This document shows, piece by piece, positions 44,926-53,268 of a stretch of DNA of 64,000 nucleotides (its first letter is position 1; each line of letters begins with the position of its first letter). Both the position numbers and the translations under genes were made by a program. The notes under the pieces were generated by a model, which did not search any database, had not been told where the DNA came from, and saw nothing but the letters and a program-made list of their open reading frames with translations. Source of the DNA: CAYTPI01 sp964439625 (GTDB lineage Bacteria; Chloroflexota; Anaerolineae; Aggregatilineales; UBA3940); contig CAYTPI010000001.1 in the NCBI GenBank assembly GCA_964439625.1, positions 186,001-250,000 of the forward strand, written 5' to 3'.

Positions 44926-45773
44926 GATAGCGCCTCCTTAGCGGCCTCAAGTTCGGCACGGGCTTTATCGACCTGCTCACCTTTGAGCGCTCGCCCATGG
45001 AATGTGTAGTCGGCCTCAATAAATGATACGCCTTTACCTTTCACCGTATGCGCGATGATTAGCTTGGGTTTACCGTTGCGAATCTGTACGGCTCGCAATG
45101 CCTTAAGCACCTCTTCGATGTCATGACCGTCTGCCTCGACGACATCCCAACCGAAGCTATGCCACTTGTCAACGAGCGGTTCAAGGGCCAACTCTCGGCT
45201 GATCGGCCCAGTCTCTTGGAACTTGTTGTAGTCCAGAATGGCAATGATGTTATCCGCTTTGTGATGGGCGGCAGCCATCGCCGACTCCCAGATTTGCCCT
45301 GACTGTAATTCGCCGTCACCAAGTAGTACGTAAATTCGGAAATCGTCCTTGCTGAGGCGACTAGCTAGCGCTTGCCCTAGTGCCAGTGATATCCCTTGCC
45401 CGAGCGAGCCTGTTGTTGCTTCAACGCCAGGTATTAACTTGTAAATTGGATGACCTTGTACTGGGCTGTCTACTTGACGCAAGGTATACAGCATTTCATG
45501 ATCAAAATAACCGGCATCTGCGAGGACGGTGTACAAAAGAGGGGCCGCGTGGCCTTTACTCATAATGAAGCGGTCGCGCTGGGGCCATTCGGGGTCTTCA
45601 GCCCGGTAGCGCAGGATCCCGCCGAAGAACAATCCAAGCAGTATTTCTACTGAACTGTACGAACTCGATACATGACCAGACCCGGCTTTGGTCGTAATTT
45701 CAAGGATCGTCATGCGAGTGTCGATTGCTTTGACCTTCAAAGCGAGGATATCAAGTGCGTGTGTGTGTTCCAT
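44922..45773 (-). CDS. Transketolase, N-terminal (thiamine diphosphate) subunit
   Basis: A 283-residue ThDP-binding half: GSGHVSSSYSSVEILLGLFF, MSKGHAAPLLYTVLADAGYF, GSLGQGISLALGQALASRL, and the metal/ThDP motif GDGELQSGQIWESAMAAAHH with NKFQETG. Paired with the C-terminal half by a 4-base overlap. Bacterial split transketolases often serve special sugar pathways rather than the main pentose phosphate route. AAGGAA precedes the ATG. Confidence 0.9.
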   Translation of the reverse strand: MEHTHALDILALKVKAIDTRMTILEITTKAGSGHVSSSYSSVEILLGLFFGGILRYRAEDPEWPQRDRFIMSKGHAAPLLYTVLADAGYFDHEMLYTLRQVDSPVQGHPIYKLIPGVEATTGSLGQGISLALGQALASRLSKDDFRIYVLLGDGELQSGQIWESAMAAAHHKADNIIAILDYNKFQETGPISRELALEPLVDKWHSFGWDVVEADGHDIEEVLKALRAVQIRNGKPKLIIAHTVKGKGVSFIEADYTFHGRALKGEQVDKARAELEAAKEALS

Positions 45774-45783
45774 TGAGTTCCTT

Positions 45784-46767
45784 TCAGGGTAGCTGGTTCA
45801 AAAAGGCATCAACTTCGGCTGTGGTGGGTAGGGCTGGGATAACACCAAGCTTTGTGGCGGCCAGTGCACCGGCTGCGTTGCCATAACGCAGCGCAGTACG
45901 CATGACATCGGCTTCTAGCGTTGTAGGCCAAGCGCCTACCTGATGGATTTTGGTCAGAACGCCAGCAATAAATGAGTCACCGCTGCCGACTGCATCGACA
46001 GTGTTAACAGGAAAACTGGGGATAACGCCGTGTGTATCCCTCGTGTGGAAGAAACTACCTGCTGCGCCAAGGGTGACGATTACAGCCGATGGCCCTGCTG
46101 CTAGCAGTTCACTAGCCAGCGGGGCAAGAGTGGCTTCATCAAACGCCGTGACTGATTTCCCTATCAGCAGACGCAATTCATCTTCATTGACCTTCAGCAG
46201 ATTGGCTTTTGGTATCACCCTGTGGATCGCCTCCAGCGCGGCGGCTTCTGACTCCCACAAGGGTGGGCGGAAGTTGACGTCAAATGACACCAGCAGATTG
46301 TTTTCCCGTGCGATGTCGATGGCATAGTGAGTCGCGCTGCGAGCTGGCTCATGCGTCAAACTTAACGAGCCAATGTGGAGGATTCTGGAACTGCGAATTA
46401 AGTCAGCGTAGATATCATCTGGGGAAAGTAGCGTGTCTGCGCCGGGGTTGCGGTAAAACATAAACTCCGCCTGGTGCACATCCGGTTTGGCGATGAAGGC
46501 CATTGTTGTGCGCGCCGTTTTGTCAAACGCCAGCCCTTGGGTTGTCACGCCTTCATTCTTCAATACACTCGCTAGGTGGTGCCCGAAGGCATCATCACCG
46601 ACCTTACCAATGAATGCGCTAGGCACGCCAAGCCGCTTGACGGCAACGGCTACATTAGCCGGGGCACCGCCTGGTGTTGGCCTAAATGCTGATACGCTCG
46701 CCAACTGTACGCCATCTTCTGCTGGGAACATATCGATTAGTAGTTCGCCAAGGGTCACAATACTCAT
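45784..46767 (-). CDS. PfkB-family sugar kinase (fructokinase-like)
   Basis: A 327-residue ribokinase-fold enzyme: IVTLGELLIDMFP, the substrate motif PTPGGAPANVAVAVKRLG, and the catalytic DAVGSGDSFIAGVL. These are typical of fructokinases/2-keto-sugar kinases. It phosphorylates a sugar that the following transketolase would then cleave. The ATG at 46767 is preferred to a TTG at 46773 because AGGAG lies 6 bases upstream of it. First gene of the operon. Confidence 0.88.
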   Translation of the reverse strand: MSIVTLGELLIDMFPAEDGVQLASVSAFRPTPGGAPANVAVAVKRLGVPSAFIGKVGDDAFGHHLASVLKNEGVTTQGLAFDKTARTTMAFIAKPDVHQAEFMFYRNPGADTLLSPDDIYADLIRSSRILHIGSLSLTHEPARSATHYAIDIARENNLLVSFDVNFRPPLWESEAAALEAIHRVIPKANLLKVNEDELRLLIGKSVTAFDEATLAPLASELLAAGPSAVIVTLGAAGSFFHTRDTHGVIPSFPVNTVDAVGSGDSFIAGVLTKIHQVGAWPTTLEADVMRTALRYGNAAGALAATKLGVIPALPTTAEVDAFLNQLP

Positions 46768-46782
46768 GTGCAACTCCTAATT

Positions 46783-46811
46783 ATTATAATGTTAGGACAA
46801 ATTTGGGTAAA
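46783..46811 (-). promoter_or_regulatory. Promoter of the kinase-transketolase operon
   Basis: Minus strand: TTTACC (46811-46806), 17 bases, TATAAT (46788-46783), then AGGAG and the ATG. It lies between the GntR gene and the kinase gene, so the operon can be transcribed apart from its regulator gene. Confidence 0.55.
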
Positions 46812-46831
46812 TGTAAACTAATCGTCCGAAG

Positions 46832-47557
46832 TCAGGCTTTAAGTTCGTTGTATAAGGTGTAACGGTCACCTCGGTGGAACATTTTGAGAAGCTCAATCGG
46901 AGCATTGCCGTCAGTGTATGAGATGCGCTCAATGTAGAGCAAGGCGGCACCTAGGTCAATGCCCAGAGCGGCTGATGTCGCTTGATCCGCCGTAACTGAC
47001 CGTATTTTCTGGGTAGCGCTGGCTAATATCACGCCGTACTCGTCACGAAGGAGTGCTCTTAGAGAATGGTGCGGCTCGTACTGTTCTAGGATGCCCGGAC
47101 AATAACGGTGAACCAACATACTGTTTTCTAGGCCCATCGGTTCATCGTCTGCCAGCCGGAGACGCTTCAGGTACGCAACCTCATCACCAACTGCGACATC
47201 AAGTGTGGCTGCTAAAGAGTCATCGGCAGGTTGTAATTGTGCATCCAAGATTTGCGTTCGGGCAGTAAACCCGAGGCGCTCCATGTCTTCCGTAAAGCTC
47301 ACAATCCGGTTGAGCTCCTTCTCGACCGTCGGTCTAGAGACAAACGTGCCACGTCCCCGCTGGCGAAATATCAACCCGTCACTTACCAACATCTCAAGTG
47401 CTTGTCGCACAGTGGCCCGACTCACTTGATACGTCTCTAGTAATTCGGCCTCAGTTGGGTGCATATCACCCGGCTTCAGTTGGCCTGACGTGATGGATTG
47501 CCGCAGAATTGTGTAGAGTTGATAATAGTAGGGTTCGGGACTATCTCGATTGATCAT
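46832..47557 (-). CDS. GntR-family regulator (HutC type, UTRA domain)
   Basis: About 241 residues. An N-terminal winged helix (YYQLYTILRQSITSGQLKPG, SRATVRQALEMLVSDGLIF, RGRGTFVS) is followed by a UTRA effector domain (about 90-235: GDEVAYLKRLRLADDEPMGL, then ALLYIERISYTDGNAPIELL), which normally binds a sugar phosphate or similar small molecule. A longer frame starts at 47620, but the domain begins at the ATG at 47557. It probably controls the adjoining operon. Confidence 0.88.
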   Translation of the reverse strand: MINRDSPEPYYYQLYTILRQSITSGQLKPGDMHPTEAELLETYQVSRATVRQALEMLVSDGLIFRQRGRGTFVSRPTVEKELNRIVSFTEDMERLGFTARTQILDAQLQPADDSLAATLDVAVGDEVAYLKRLRLADDEPMGLENSMLVHRYCPGILEQYEPHHSLRALLRDEYGVILASATQKIRSVTADQATSAALGIDLGAALLYIERISYTDGNAPIELLKMFHRGDRYTLYNELKA

Positions 47558-47879
47558 GTGCATCGCGTAGCGAGTTAATGGATTGTTGCAAGCATAATAT
47601 GAGGGGAGTGGGCTTGTCAATTGCCTTGAATAAGCTGGCCTGCTGCAGCATTTTTATCAGGTGTGCGTGTGGGGAAGAGAATCAACGTATGAGGGGATAC
47701 GCTTGTACTGAGAAGTAGCATACTGTTCATTAAAATTTATCGCGAGAGGTCATATTTCAAGTTACCATTACCTATCAATCACATTTACGTATTATTAAAT
47801 GTAGGTACACTGGCAAGTAGCTAATCATTTTTTGATTGAAGCGACCTTCGTGTAAATGTGGCTAAACTAGACAGACGCT

Positions 47880-49721
47880 ATGAAAAATATACTCTCGCAA
47901 GCTCTTGCAGAGCGCCTTTCGAGACATGCTCAGCGCGCAGGGTTATCTGTAGAACAATATGTCAGTAACCTGATTGCCGTAGAAGAAGTAAACCACCTCG
48001 ATCCCTACGATTTTTTAGCAATCTGGTTGCGCCACTCTGAAGACGCCGTCAACGTACACCACGTTGACGGACACTATCTACACTTAAGTTCGGCGCATGC
48101 AAGTATGCTTGGATATGATGTCGATGAGCTAAAGTCAAAATCTCGGGCTGAATTGGGGAACAAGATGGCTGTGGTAACCTATCGTTTTTCTCAAGCGCCT
48201 ATATGGCAGCGCCAGCAGGCAGAGTTTCAAGAGCGTGGTATCGACATCTGGCGCAGCGGCTCCCTGCCAGATTACACCACAAACAACCCCTTGATTGCAG
48301 AACGATACGCTCGTGTTGTATTGGCTTTCCTAGCCGATTGGGCCCAGGCCCACCCAACTAGGCTGGAACGAGTCTACCTAGTAGAGTTAGGTGCTGGGTC
48401 AGGACAACTGGCCTTCAATTTCCTGAAAGCATTCGTCCCGATGGTGCGCAGCTATCCTTTAGAACTGCCGGAATTGACATATGTCATTACGGATTTTACG
48501 CAAGAGATCGTTGCGTTTTCTGCCAGCCATTCGCGTTTTGCGTCGTATCAGCAGCGTTACATGGTCGATTTCGCCGTGTGGGATGCCGAGAGTAGTGAAA
48601 CGCTTCGCTTACTAACTTCAGGTGAGGTCATACAGCCGCAGTCGCTGGTCACGCCGCTGCTTCTGATTGCCAACTATTTCTTCGCTACTATTCGGCAAGA
48701 TATGTTCTACTTTAGTGCAGGGTCGATGTTTGATGTTTACATTCCTGACGTTGTAGCAGAAACAATTGTATCTGATGATGGGAGTCAATTTGGCGAACTG
48801 TATGATCCGGCGTATCGACAACGCACGACTGCGCCTTATCAAGATGATGTGCTCAACGCTATCTGTACTGACTATCAACAAGCTCTGAGCGCTGCGCATG
48901 TACTGCTGCCTTATATTGGCATCGCGTGCTTGAAGCGTCTGAGAGCTTTGTCGCAGCAGGGTTTTTTCATGCTCTCAACGGATATCGGGTATGTTACTGA
49001 AAGGCAGTTGAATGGCCTCAAAATGCCGCCTCTCTTTCATAAAAAAAGTGCTTTCTACTTAACAGCAAACTATCACGCCATTTTGTCTTACTTTCAGAGG
49101 CAGGGTGGGCAGGCATTAGTCACATCGCATAGACATCCAAACTTGACGACAGTGGGCTTATTGGCCCTTAGTGAACCTGAGGCGTATGGTCGTCAGACGC
49201 AGTCCGTTTTTTTAGACGCTATCGAGGCTTACGGCCCGGATGATATCTATGAGCTGGCACACTTGCTTGAGGCCCGGTATGACTTTATGACACTTGGGCA
49301 GGCTAAGATGACTTTGCGCCTAAATCGCTACGATCCCCGTGTGTTTGCTCGCCTAACCAAGCGCCTCTGCCAATTACTGGCTGATGCTTCCGAGCAGGAA
49401 ACAGAAGAAACGCTGGCAATGCTGCCACAAATTGAGAATATGTACTATCCACTGGGGCAGAATGAGCACCTCTCATTTTTTATTGGACAAGTACTATACG
49501 CAGCCAAACATTATCAAGAAGCCAAAGCCCGCTACGTTGAGGCTGCTGAAGCGGGCATGGTTAGTGATGTATTGTTCTTTAATCTGGCATTGACGCATAC
49601 TGAACTGCGAGAGTGGCGTGCGGCCAAGGCCAACCTAAGCCGCGTATTTGACCTAAACCCCAATCATCGAGGTGCTCACGAACTGCGCAAGTATCTTTCC
49701 AGCTTTACACTGTTCGGCTAG
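47880..49721 (+). CDS. SAM-dependent methyltransferase-like protein with C-terminal TPRs
   Basis: 613 residues in three parts: an N-terminal stretch (about 1-90) of unknown fold, a Rossmann-type region with motif I VELGAGSGQLAFNFL (about 168-182) and an Asp motif YVITDFTQEIVAF, and about 80 C-terminal residues with two tetratricopeptide repeats (QVLYAAKHYQEAKARYVEAA, FNLALTHTELREWRAAKANL). The order of motif I, PLLLIANYFFATI and a long insert is reminiscent of MidA-type protein methyltransferases, but this is weak. No ribosome-binding site is seen; TAAACT lies 12 bases before the ATG. Possibly modifies a protein bound through the TPRs. Confidence 0.68.
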   Translation: MKNILSQALAERLSRHAQRAGLSVEQYVSNLIAVEEVNHLDPYDFLAIWLRHSEDAVNVHHVDGHYLHLSSAHASMLGYDVDELKSKSRAELGNKMAVVTYRFSQAPIWQRQQAEFQERGIDIWRSGSLPDYTTNNPLIAERYARVVLAFLADWAQAHPTRLERVYLVELGAGSGQLAFNFLKAFVPMVRSYPLELPELTYVITDFTQEIVAFSASHSRFASYQQRYMVDFAVWDAESSETLRLLTSGEVIQPQSLVTPLLLIANYFFATIRQDMFYFSAGSMFDVYIPDVVAETIVSDDGSQFGELYDPAYRQRTTAPYQDDVLNAICTDYQQALSAAHVLLPYIGIACLKRLRALSQQGFFMLSTDIGYVTERQLNGLKMPPLFHKKSAFYLTANYHAILSYFQRQGGQALVTSHRHPNLTTVGLLALSEPEAYGRQTQSVFLDAIEAYGPDDIYELAHLLEARYDFMTLGQAKMTLRLNRYDPRVFARLTKRLCQLLADASEQETEETLAMLPQIENMYYPLGQNEHLSFFIGQVLYAAKHYQEAKARYVEAAEAGMVSDVLFFNLALTHTELREWRAAKANLSRVFDLNPNHRGAHELRKYLSSFTLFG

Positions 49722-49732
49722 CCGTAGTGAAG

Positions 49733-50932
49733 CTAGACGTTCCCCGACTGAATTTGCCACATCTGAAACTTCTCCGTCATAACTTTGGCCCAATGACCAA
49801 AGGGCCCAGGCAAGTTCAACTGAACGTTAAGCCACGACTGTGGCCCAAGAGAAAGGAACAGCCCTTTATCTCCTGAGTCTAAAACGTAGACTGCGTTGAT
49901 ATCCGCAGGGCGCTTGACCTCGTGGTTTCCATAGCCTAAGTCTGCTGCGAGATTGGTTGCCGCGATCCGCCCCATCTCGCTGCTCACTGTGCTCGGTGTG
50001 AATACGCCTAACGGTAAGAGATTGGTGTGCTTTTTCGGCTCCACCTGAACCGCGGTACCTGCTGCGAATATATCAGAGTAGGCCGGACTGCGATAATGCT
50101 CATCGATTGGGATGAGACCCGCTTCGTTCGCTAAATTGGGTACTTGTTTAACTAATTCTGTGCCTTTGTAAGGTGGAATAATCATCGTTAGTTTGGCCTC
50201 CAATCGTCGTGACCGGCTTAAGAAGACCGCATTTGGCTCAACGTCCGTAATCTGGGCTTCAGTGATTGCCACAATCCCCCGATCTTGGAAGGCTTCCTCA
50301 ATCAAATGGCGTGATCGTCCAATACCATCGTGTCCGAAGTGTCCTAAGTAAGGCTCAGGTGTGACGAACGAAATTGTTAGTTGGTCGCGCTTGCCGATCT
50401 TGCGCAGCGCTGTGTCGAGGTCGAGCGCAAATTCGTAGGCAGCACCGTACAGGCTCGCATTGAGCGTCAAACCAATCACAATTGGCCCTGGGTCTTCCAT
50501 GTATTGTTGGAAGTCGGCACGGGCGGCTAACGCTAAAAATGGTGATAGAAACGAAACGGTATTGCCCTCTGGCAGAGGGGCAGACCCTGGTACAGCATCC
50601 CAGTTCCAAGTACTGCCGACTGTCAGCAGCAGTTTATCATAGCTGACGGTCTCGCCAGTCGAGAGAGTGAGTGATTTACCCGCCGCATCGATCTTGTCGA
50701 CACGCGCTTTGGTGAACTTGATCCCATCGTCTTCGAGTACCGGGGTGATTGGAAAGGAAATGTCCTCCAGTTCGCGCTCACCCTGAGCCACCCAAATTAA
50801 TGATGGAACATACAGGAAATTATCATATTCTGAAATGACATGAATGTTCACATCATCTGGCACCTTTGATGCTAATTCAAGTGCGCCTGCGAGGCCAGCA
50901 TAGCCACTACCAACAATTACAATATCAGTCAT
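49733..50932 (-). CDS. Sulfide:quinone-oxidoreductase-like flavoprotein without cysteines
   Basis: A 399-residue flavoprotein of the SQR/NDH-2 superfamily: FAD motif IVIVGSGYAGLAGALELASK, LLLTVGSTWNWDAVPG, a second dinucleotide region, MIIPPYKGTELVK, and IFAAGTAVQVEPKKHTNLLP at the FAD/quinone site. True SQRs use redox-active cysteines, one in the ASCFG-type motif; here the aligned sequence is NASLYGAAYEF (about 158-168), and the whole protein contains no Cys. Sulfide oxidation by the usual mechanism is therefore impossible. It may be a quinone reductase for another donor. Convergent with the methyltransferase-TPR gene, 11 bases apart. Confidence 0.82.
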   Translation of the reverse strand: MTDIVIVGSGYAGLAGALELASKVPDDVNIHVISEYDNFLYVPSLIWVAQGERELEDISFPITPVLEDDGIKFTKARVDKIDAAGKSLTLSTGETVSYDKLLLTVGSTWNWDAVPGSAPLPEGNTVSFLSPFLALAARADFQQYMEDPGPIVIGLTLNASLYGAAYEFALDLDTALRKIGKRDQLTISFVTPEPYLGHFGHDGIGRSRHLIEEAFQDRGIVAITEAQITDVEPNAVFLSRSRRLEAKLTMIIPPYKGTELVKQVPNLANEAGLIPIDEHYRSPAYSDIFAAGTAVQVEPKKHTNLLPLGVFTPSTVSSEMGRIAATNLAADLGYGNHEVKRPADINAVYVLDSGDKGLFLSLGPQSWLNVQLNLPGPFGHWAKVMTEKFQMWQIQSGNV

Positions 50933-51875
50933 ATAAAGGGCTCCTATCTCAACTGACTAATTGGATTATATTAGGCTTGACCTCCAAGATATGCTACACA
51001 AACTGCTTTAGGCGTTTCGCCAGCCATGAGTGTACGCATAGTTAGAGTGTATATGAAAATATAACATGATAGCTAAGATCGCTGTTGGTGACTTGAGAAT
51101 AAGCCAATAATCATCGGATGTCTAATGACCTGACAGAAGAACATACCGCTATACCGCTGAGTGTTGCAAGGATGTGTTGCCCAGCAGTCAAAGCTGGAGC
51201 CTATTTCGTCGTGATAGTGATGGGAGCTGCTTGATTGCATTAAAGTGATTAGTACGCACTCGCTCAACAAAACCCGCTAACTGCATTGTATCGACACGTT
51301 CAATGAGTGCCTCAAGTAGCAAGCGAAGCTCTATCCGGGCGAGATATGCGCTTGCTCTCATAGAGAGACAGGTTCGTGGTGGCGTAACCATAGCAAAGTC
51401 ATGATACGTTGCCATACAGCCGGGTCGAAAATATCTGGCAGGTCTCTGATGTATGTCAAAGCAAAGGCTCCATCAAGGGTTAGGAACAGTTAGCACACTT
51501 ATTTTACTCTGATAAGAAGGTGTTTAATACCCGAAATTCAGGGCAGTTGCATCAAATTTGGCCTAGCGGCGTTTCAAGAAAGGCTATGTCAACAGTAGAC
51601 TTGTATCGTTTGGTGCGCAAACTGCCTTTTGATGAGTCTTTCTTTCAAAGGATGTTGAGGACCATTTGACGCAAAACAGCCATATTTTCCGTGGCCCAAT
51701 GATAGCGTTGAGGCTACCTGACTCTGGTTACAACGCCACAAGAAACCCAACGAGTCCGCGAGATGCTCGAGCCACTTAAATCAGATGTGCCAATGTTGAA
51801 ACATTAGATGATAAATTTCCTCAAATGTGGTTAACTCTTTCGGGGGGTTCTGCCACATAGAAAAGGAGAATAACA
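50933..51875. other. 943-base gap with decayed coding fragments
   Basis: It contains a P450-like fragment on the minus strand (separate entry). On the plus strand there are two short protein-like frames: a 29-codon ORF from an ATG near 51584, and a frame from about 51720 ending in TPQETQRVREMLEPLKSDVP at about 51809. No intact gene. The ribosome-binding AAGGAG for the next gene lies at its end. Confidence 0.55.
51188..51415 (-). pseudogene. C-terminal remnant of a cytochrome P450
   Basis: A 76-residue frame resembles the end of bacterial P450s: PPRTCLSMRASAYLARIELR, then LLLEALIERVDTMQLAG and ERVRTNHFNAIKQLP. In intact enzymes this is the heme-Cys loop (FGxGxHxCLGAxLARxE) followed by the last helices. 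Here the Cys is present (RTCLS), but the preceding FGxGxH is degenerate and the remaining 300 or so residues are absent. A related upstream piece (PDIFDPA) lies in another frame near 51440. Confidence 0.55.
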
Positions 51876-52433
51876 ATGACACAGTTCAGAGCCTTGAACA
51901 GCACTACTGAAATTCGTGGTCAGATGATGATTGACTTCGAGGAGGCGCTCAACAGTTACAGTTTCTTACCGATTATTAAAAAGCACGGCTTCGATCAGAT
52001 TCAACCAGATCAGTGGTACCCGATTCAGCAGTGGTTGGATGTGCTCTCAGAGATTAACGATACAGGTGGTATGCTAGATTTTGTCAGTATCGGTATGCAG
52101 CAAATCGAGAACCACGAGTGGCCGCCAGAAGTCACACAAATGGGCTTAGTTGAATTTCTAGAAGGGGCTGCTAACGAGATTTACCATACGAACTACCGCG
52201 GCCCTGAGGCGGGCCGTATCTATGTAGACTGCTTATCAGAGACTCAGATCGCAGTTGTCTTACGTGTGCCAGAACCTGATGATCTCTGGTATGGCAACCT
52301 CTACGCTTTGGCGCGCCAATTTTTGCCACCTAAGTCATTCCCTATTTTAGAGTATGAACCGGGCCACTTCCGACGTGATTATGGTGGCGATACCACCCGC
52401 ATCCTAATCACAACAGAAATACCGATGTTTTAG
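51876..52433 (+). CDS. Hypothetical protein
   Basis: A 185-residue soluble acidic protein with no signal peptide or membrane segment. Distinct sequences are QWYPIQQWLDVLSEINDTGG and FLPPKSFPILEYEPGHFRRD. The overall layout (about 160-190 residues, a middle WYPxQxW motif) recalls small effector-binding or DUF2378-like domains, but I cannot assign it. AAGGAG precedes the ATG. Confidence 0.6.
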   Translation: MTQFRALNSTTEIRGQMMIDFEEALNSYSFLPIIKKHGFDQIQPDQWYPIQQWLDVLSEINDTGGMLDFVSIGMQQIENHEWPPEVTQMGLVEFLEGAANEIYHTNYRGPEAGRIYVDCLSETQIAVVLRVPEPDDLWYGNLYALARQFLPPKSFPILEYEPGHFRRDYGGDTTRILITTEIPMF

Positions 52434-52617
52434 CGGCCTCTGTTGCTAAGTATCGCGAGAATGGAGGCAAATCAACCAAACGATTCCTAGGTACATGGCG
52501 GGTACCGCGAAGGACATCGATAATGTCGTTTGCTTCTGGAACATCATTGTTGACAATTAGTCGTGCCTCTTTGAGTATAAAGCCTCGGCGGTCTGTTTTC
52601 TCTATTCCGCCAGCCAC
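52408..52617 (-). CDS. Possible small hypothetical protein
   Basis: A 69-codon frame starting at a GTG inside the end of the lipoprotein gene and overlapping the convergent gene's 3' end by 26 bases. The sequence (EARLIVNNDVPEANDIIDVL) is protein-like, but there is no clear start signal or family. It may be chance. Confidence 0.25.
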   Translation of the reverse strand: MAGGIEKTDRRGFILKEARLIVNNDVPEANDIIDVLRGTRHVPRNRLVDLPPFSRYLATEAAKTSVFLL

Positions 52618-53192
52618 ATTTCGATTGCCCTGATCTCAGCCTCCGTCACAATAATGTTGGTTGGTAGCGTTTGCCGACCAAGTACCACCACCACAGATGC
52701 CTGTGCAAAGCGCTCTGAGGGCGTCTGGGCCCACCCCTCTGATGAGTCGAACCAACCACGCTGGGCGTCGTAACCTGCCGCTTCTAGAAATGTTGACCGA
52801 AACGCAACATGTGTCTCGCATTGGAACTCAACATGATGCGCCCATTCATGGATTAACGCTTCTTGTAGAACTGATTGAGTGGCTGGCACTCGAATAGTGA
52901 CAGTAGAATGGCTTGGTGTATATAGTGCCCTTGCGGGCAAATCCTTTGCGGCTTCAATAGTCACATCGCCAAAGCAGTCAGCCCGGTTGGCAAACACATC
53001 AAGAAATAACGTCCATGTTTCGGCTATCACCGCTTCGAAGTCGGAGGCAACAGAGTGATCAATAATTAGTTTAGGTAGGTTAGCGCGTTGCTCTGCTTGT
53101 TTGCAGCCAGTACATATACATACAAGATGGAGCAGTATAACCAAGTGCATACGTAATACTAATTTTGTGAATTTACGCACAGCCAATTTCAT
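52602..53192 (-). CDS. Putative lipoprotein metallopeptidase (HExxH)
   Basis: A 196-residue protein with a basic, hydrophobic signal peptide and a lipobox-like end at Cys30. The motif HEWAHH (115-120) is the HExxH zinc site, and SERFAQ with Glu160 could supply the third ligand, as in gluzincin-like small peptidases. Predicted to sit on the outer face of the membrane. Its start is next to the LacI promoter, from which it diverges. Not assigned to a named family. Confidence 0.65.
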   Translation of the reverse strand: MKLAVRKFTKLVLRMHLVILLHLVCICTGCKQAEQRANLPKLIIDHSVASDFEAVIAETWTLFLDVFANRADCFGDVTIEAAKDLPARALYTPSHSTVTIRVPATQSVLQEALIHEWAHHVEFQCETHVAFRSTFLEAAGYDAQRGWFDSSEGWAQTPSERFAQASVVVVLGRQTLPTNIIVTEAEIRAIEMWLAE

Positions 53193-53201
53193 GATTAGGG
53201 G

Positions 53202-53231
53202 TTGACAAAGAAATTTTCCTCATGATAGCAT
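53202..53231 (+). promoter_or_regulatory. Promoter of the lacI-type gene
   Basis: TTGACA (53202-53207), 18 bases, TAGCAT (53226-53231). Transcription would begin around 53238, inside the operator that follows. Confidence 0.6.
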
Positions 53232-53233
53232 AT

Positions 53234-53257
53234 TTTTGTGCAACCGGTTACACAAAA
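53234..53257. promoter_or_regulatory. LacI-family operator overlapping the transcription start
   Basis: A 24-base dyad: TTTTGTG, then CAACCGGTTA, then CACAAAA. The arms are exact complements except for one mismatched pair (C53241/A53250) flanking the central AACCGGTT. A central CG flanked by inverted half-sites is the usual form of LacI/GalR-type operators. Placed just after the -10 box, it would let the regulator repress its own operon. Confidence 0.75.
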
Positions 53258-53268
53258 GTGACTCGTAA

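Noticed and set aside
51073..51270. Leftward 65-codon frame in the gap after the SQR-like gene
   Set aside because: Biased composition, no ribosome-binding site, and it overlaps the P450-like fragment in another frame.
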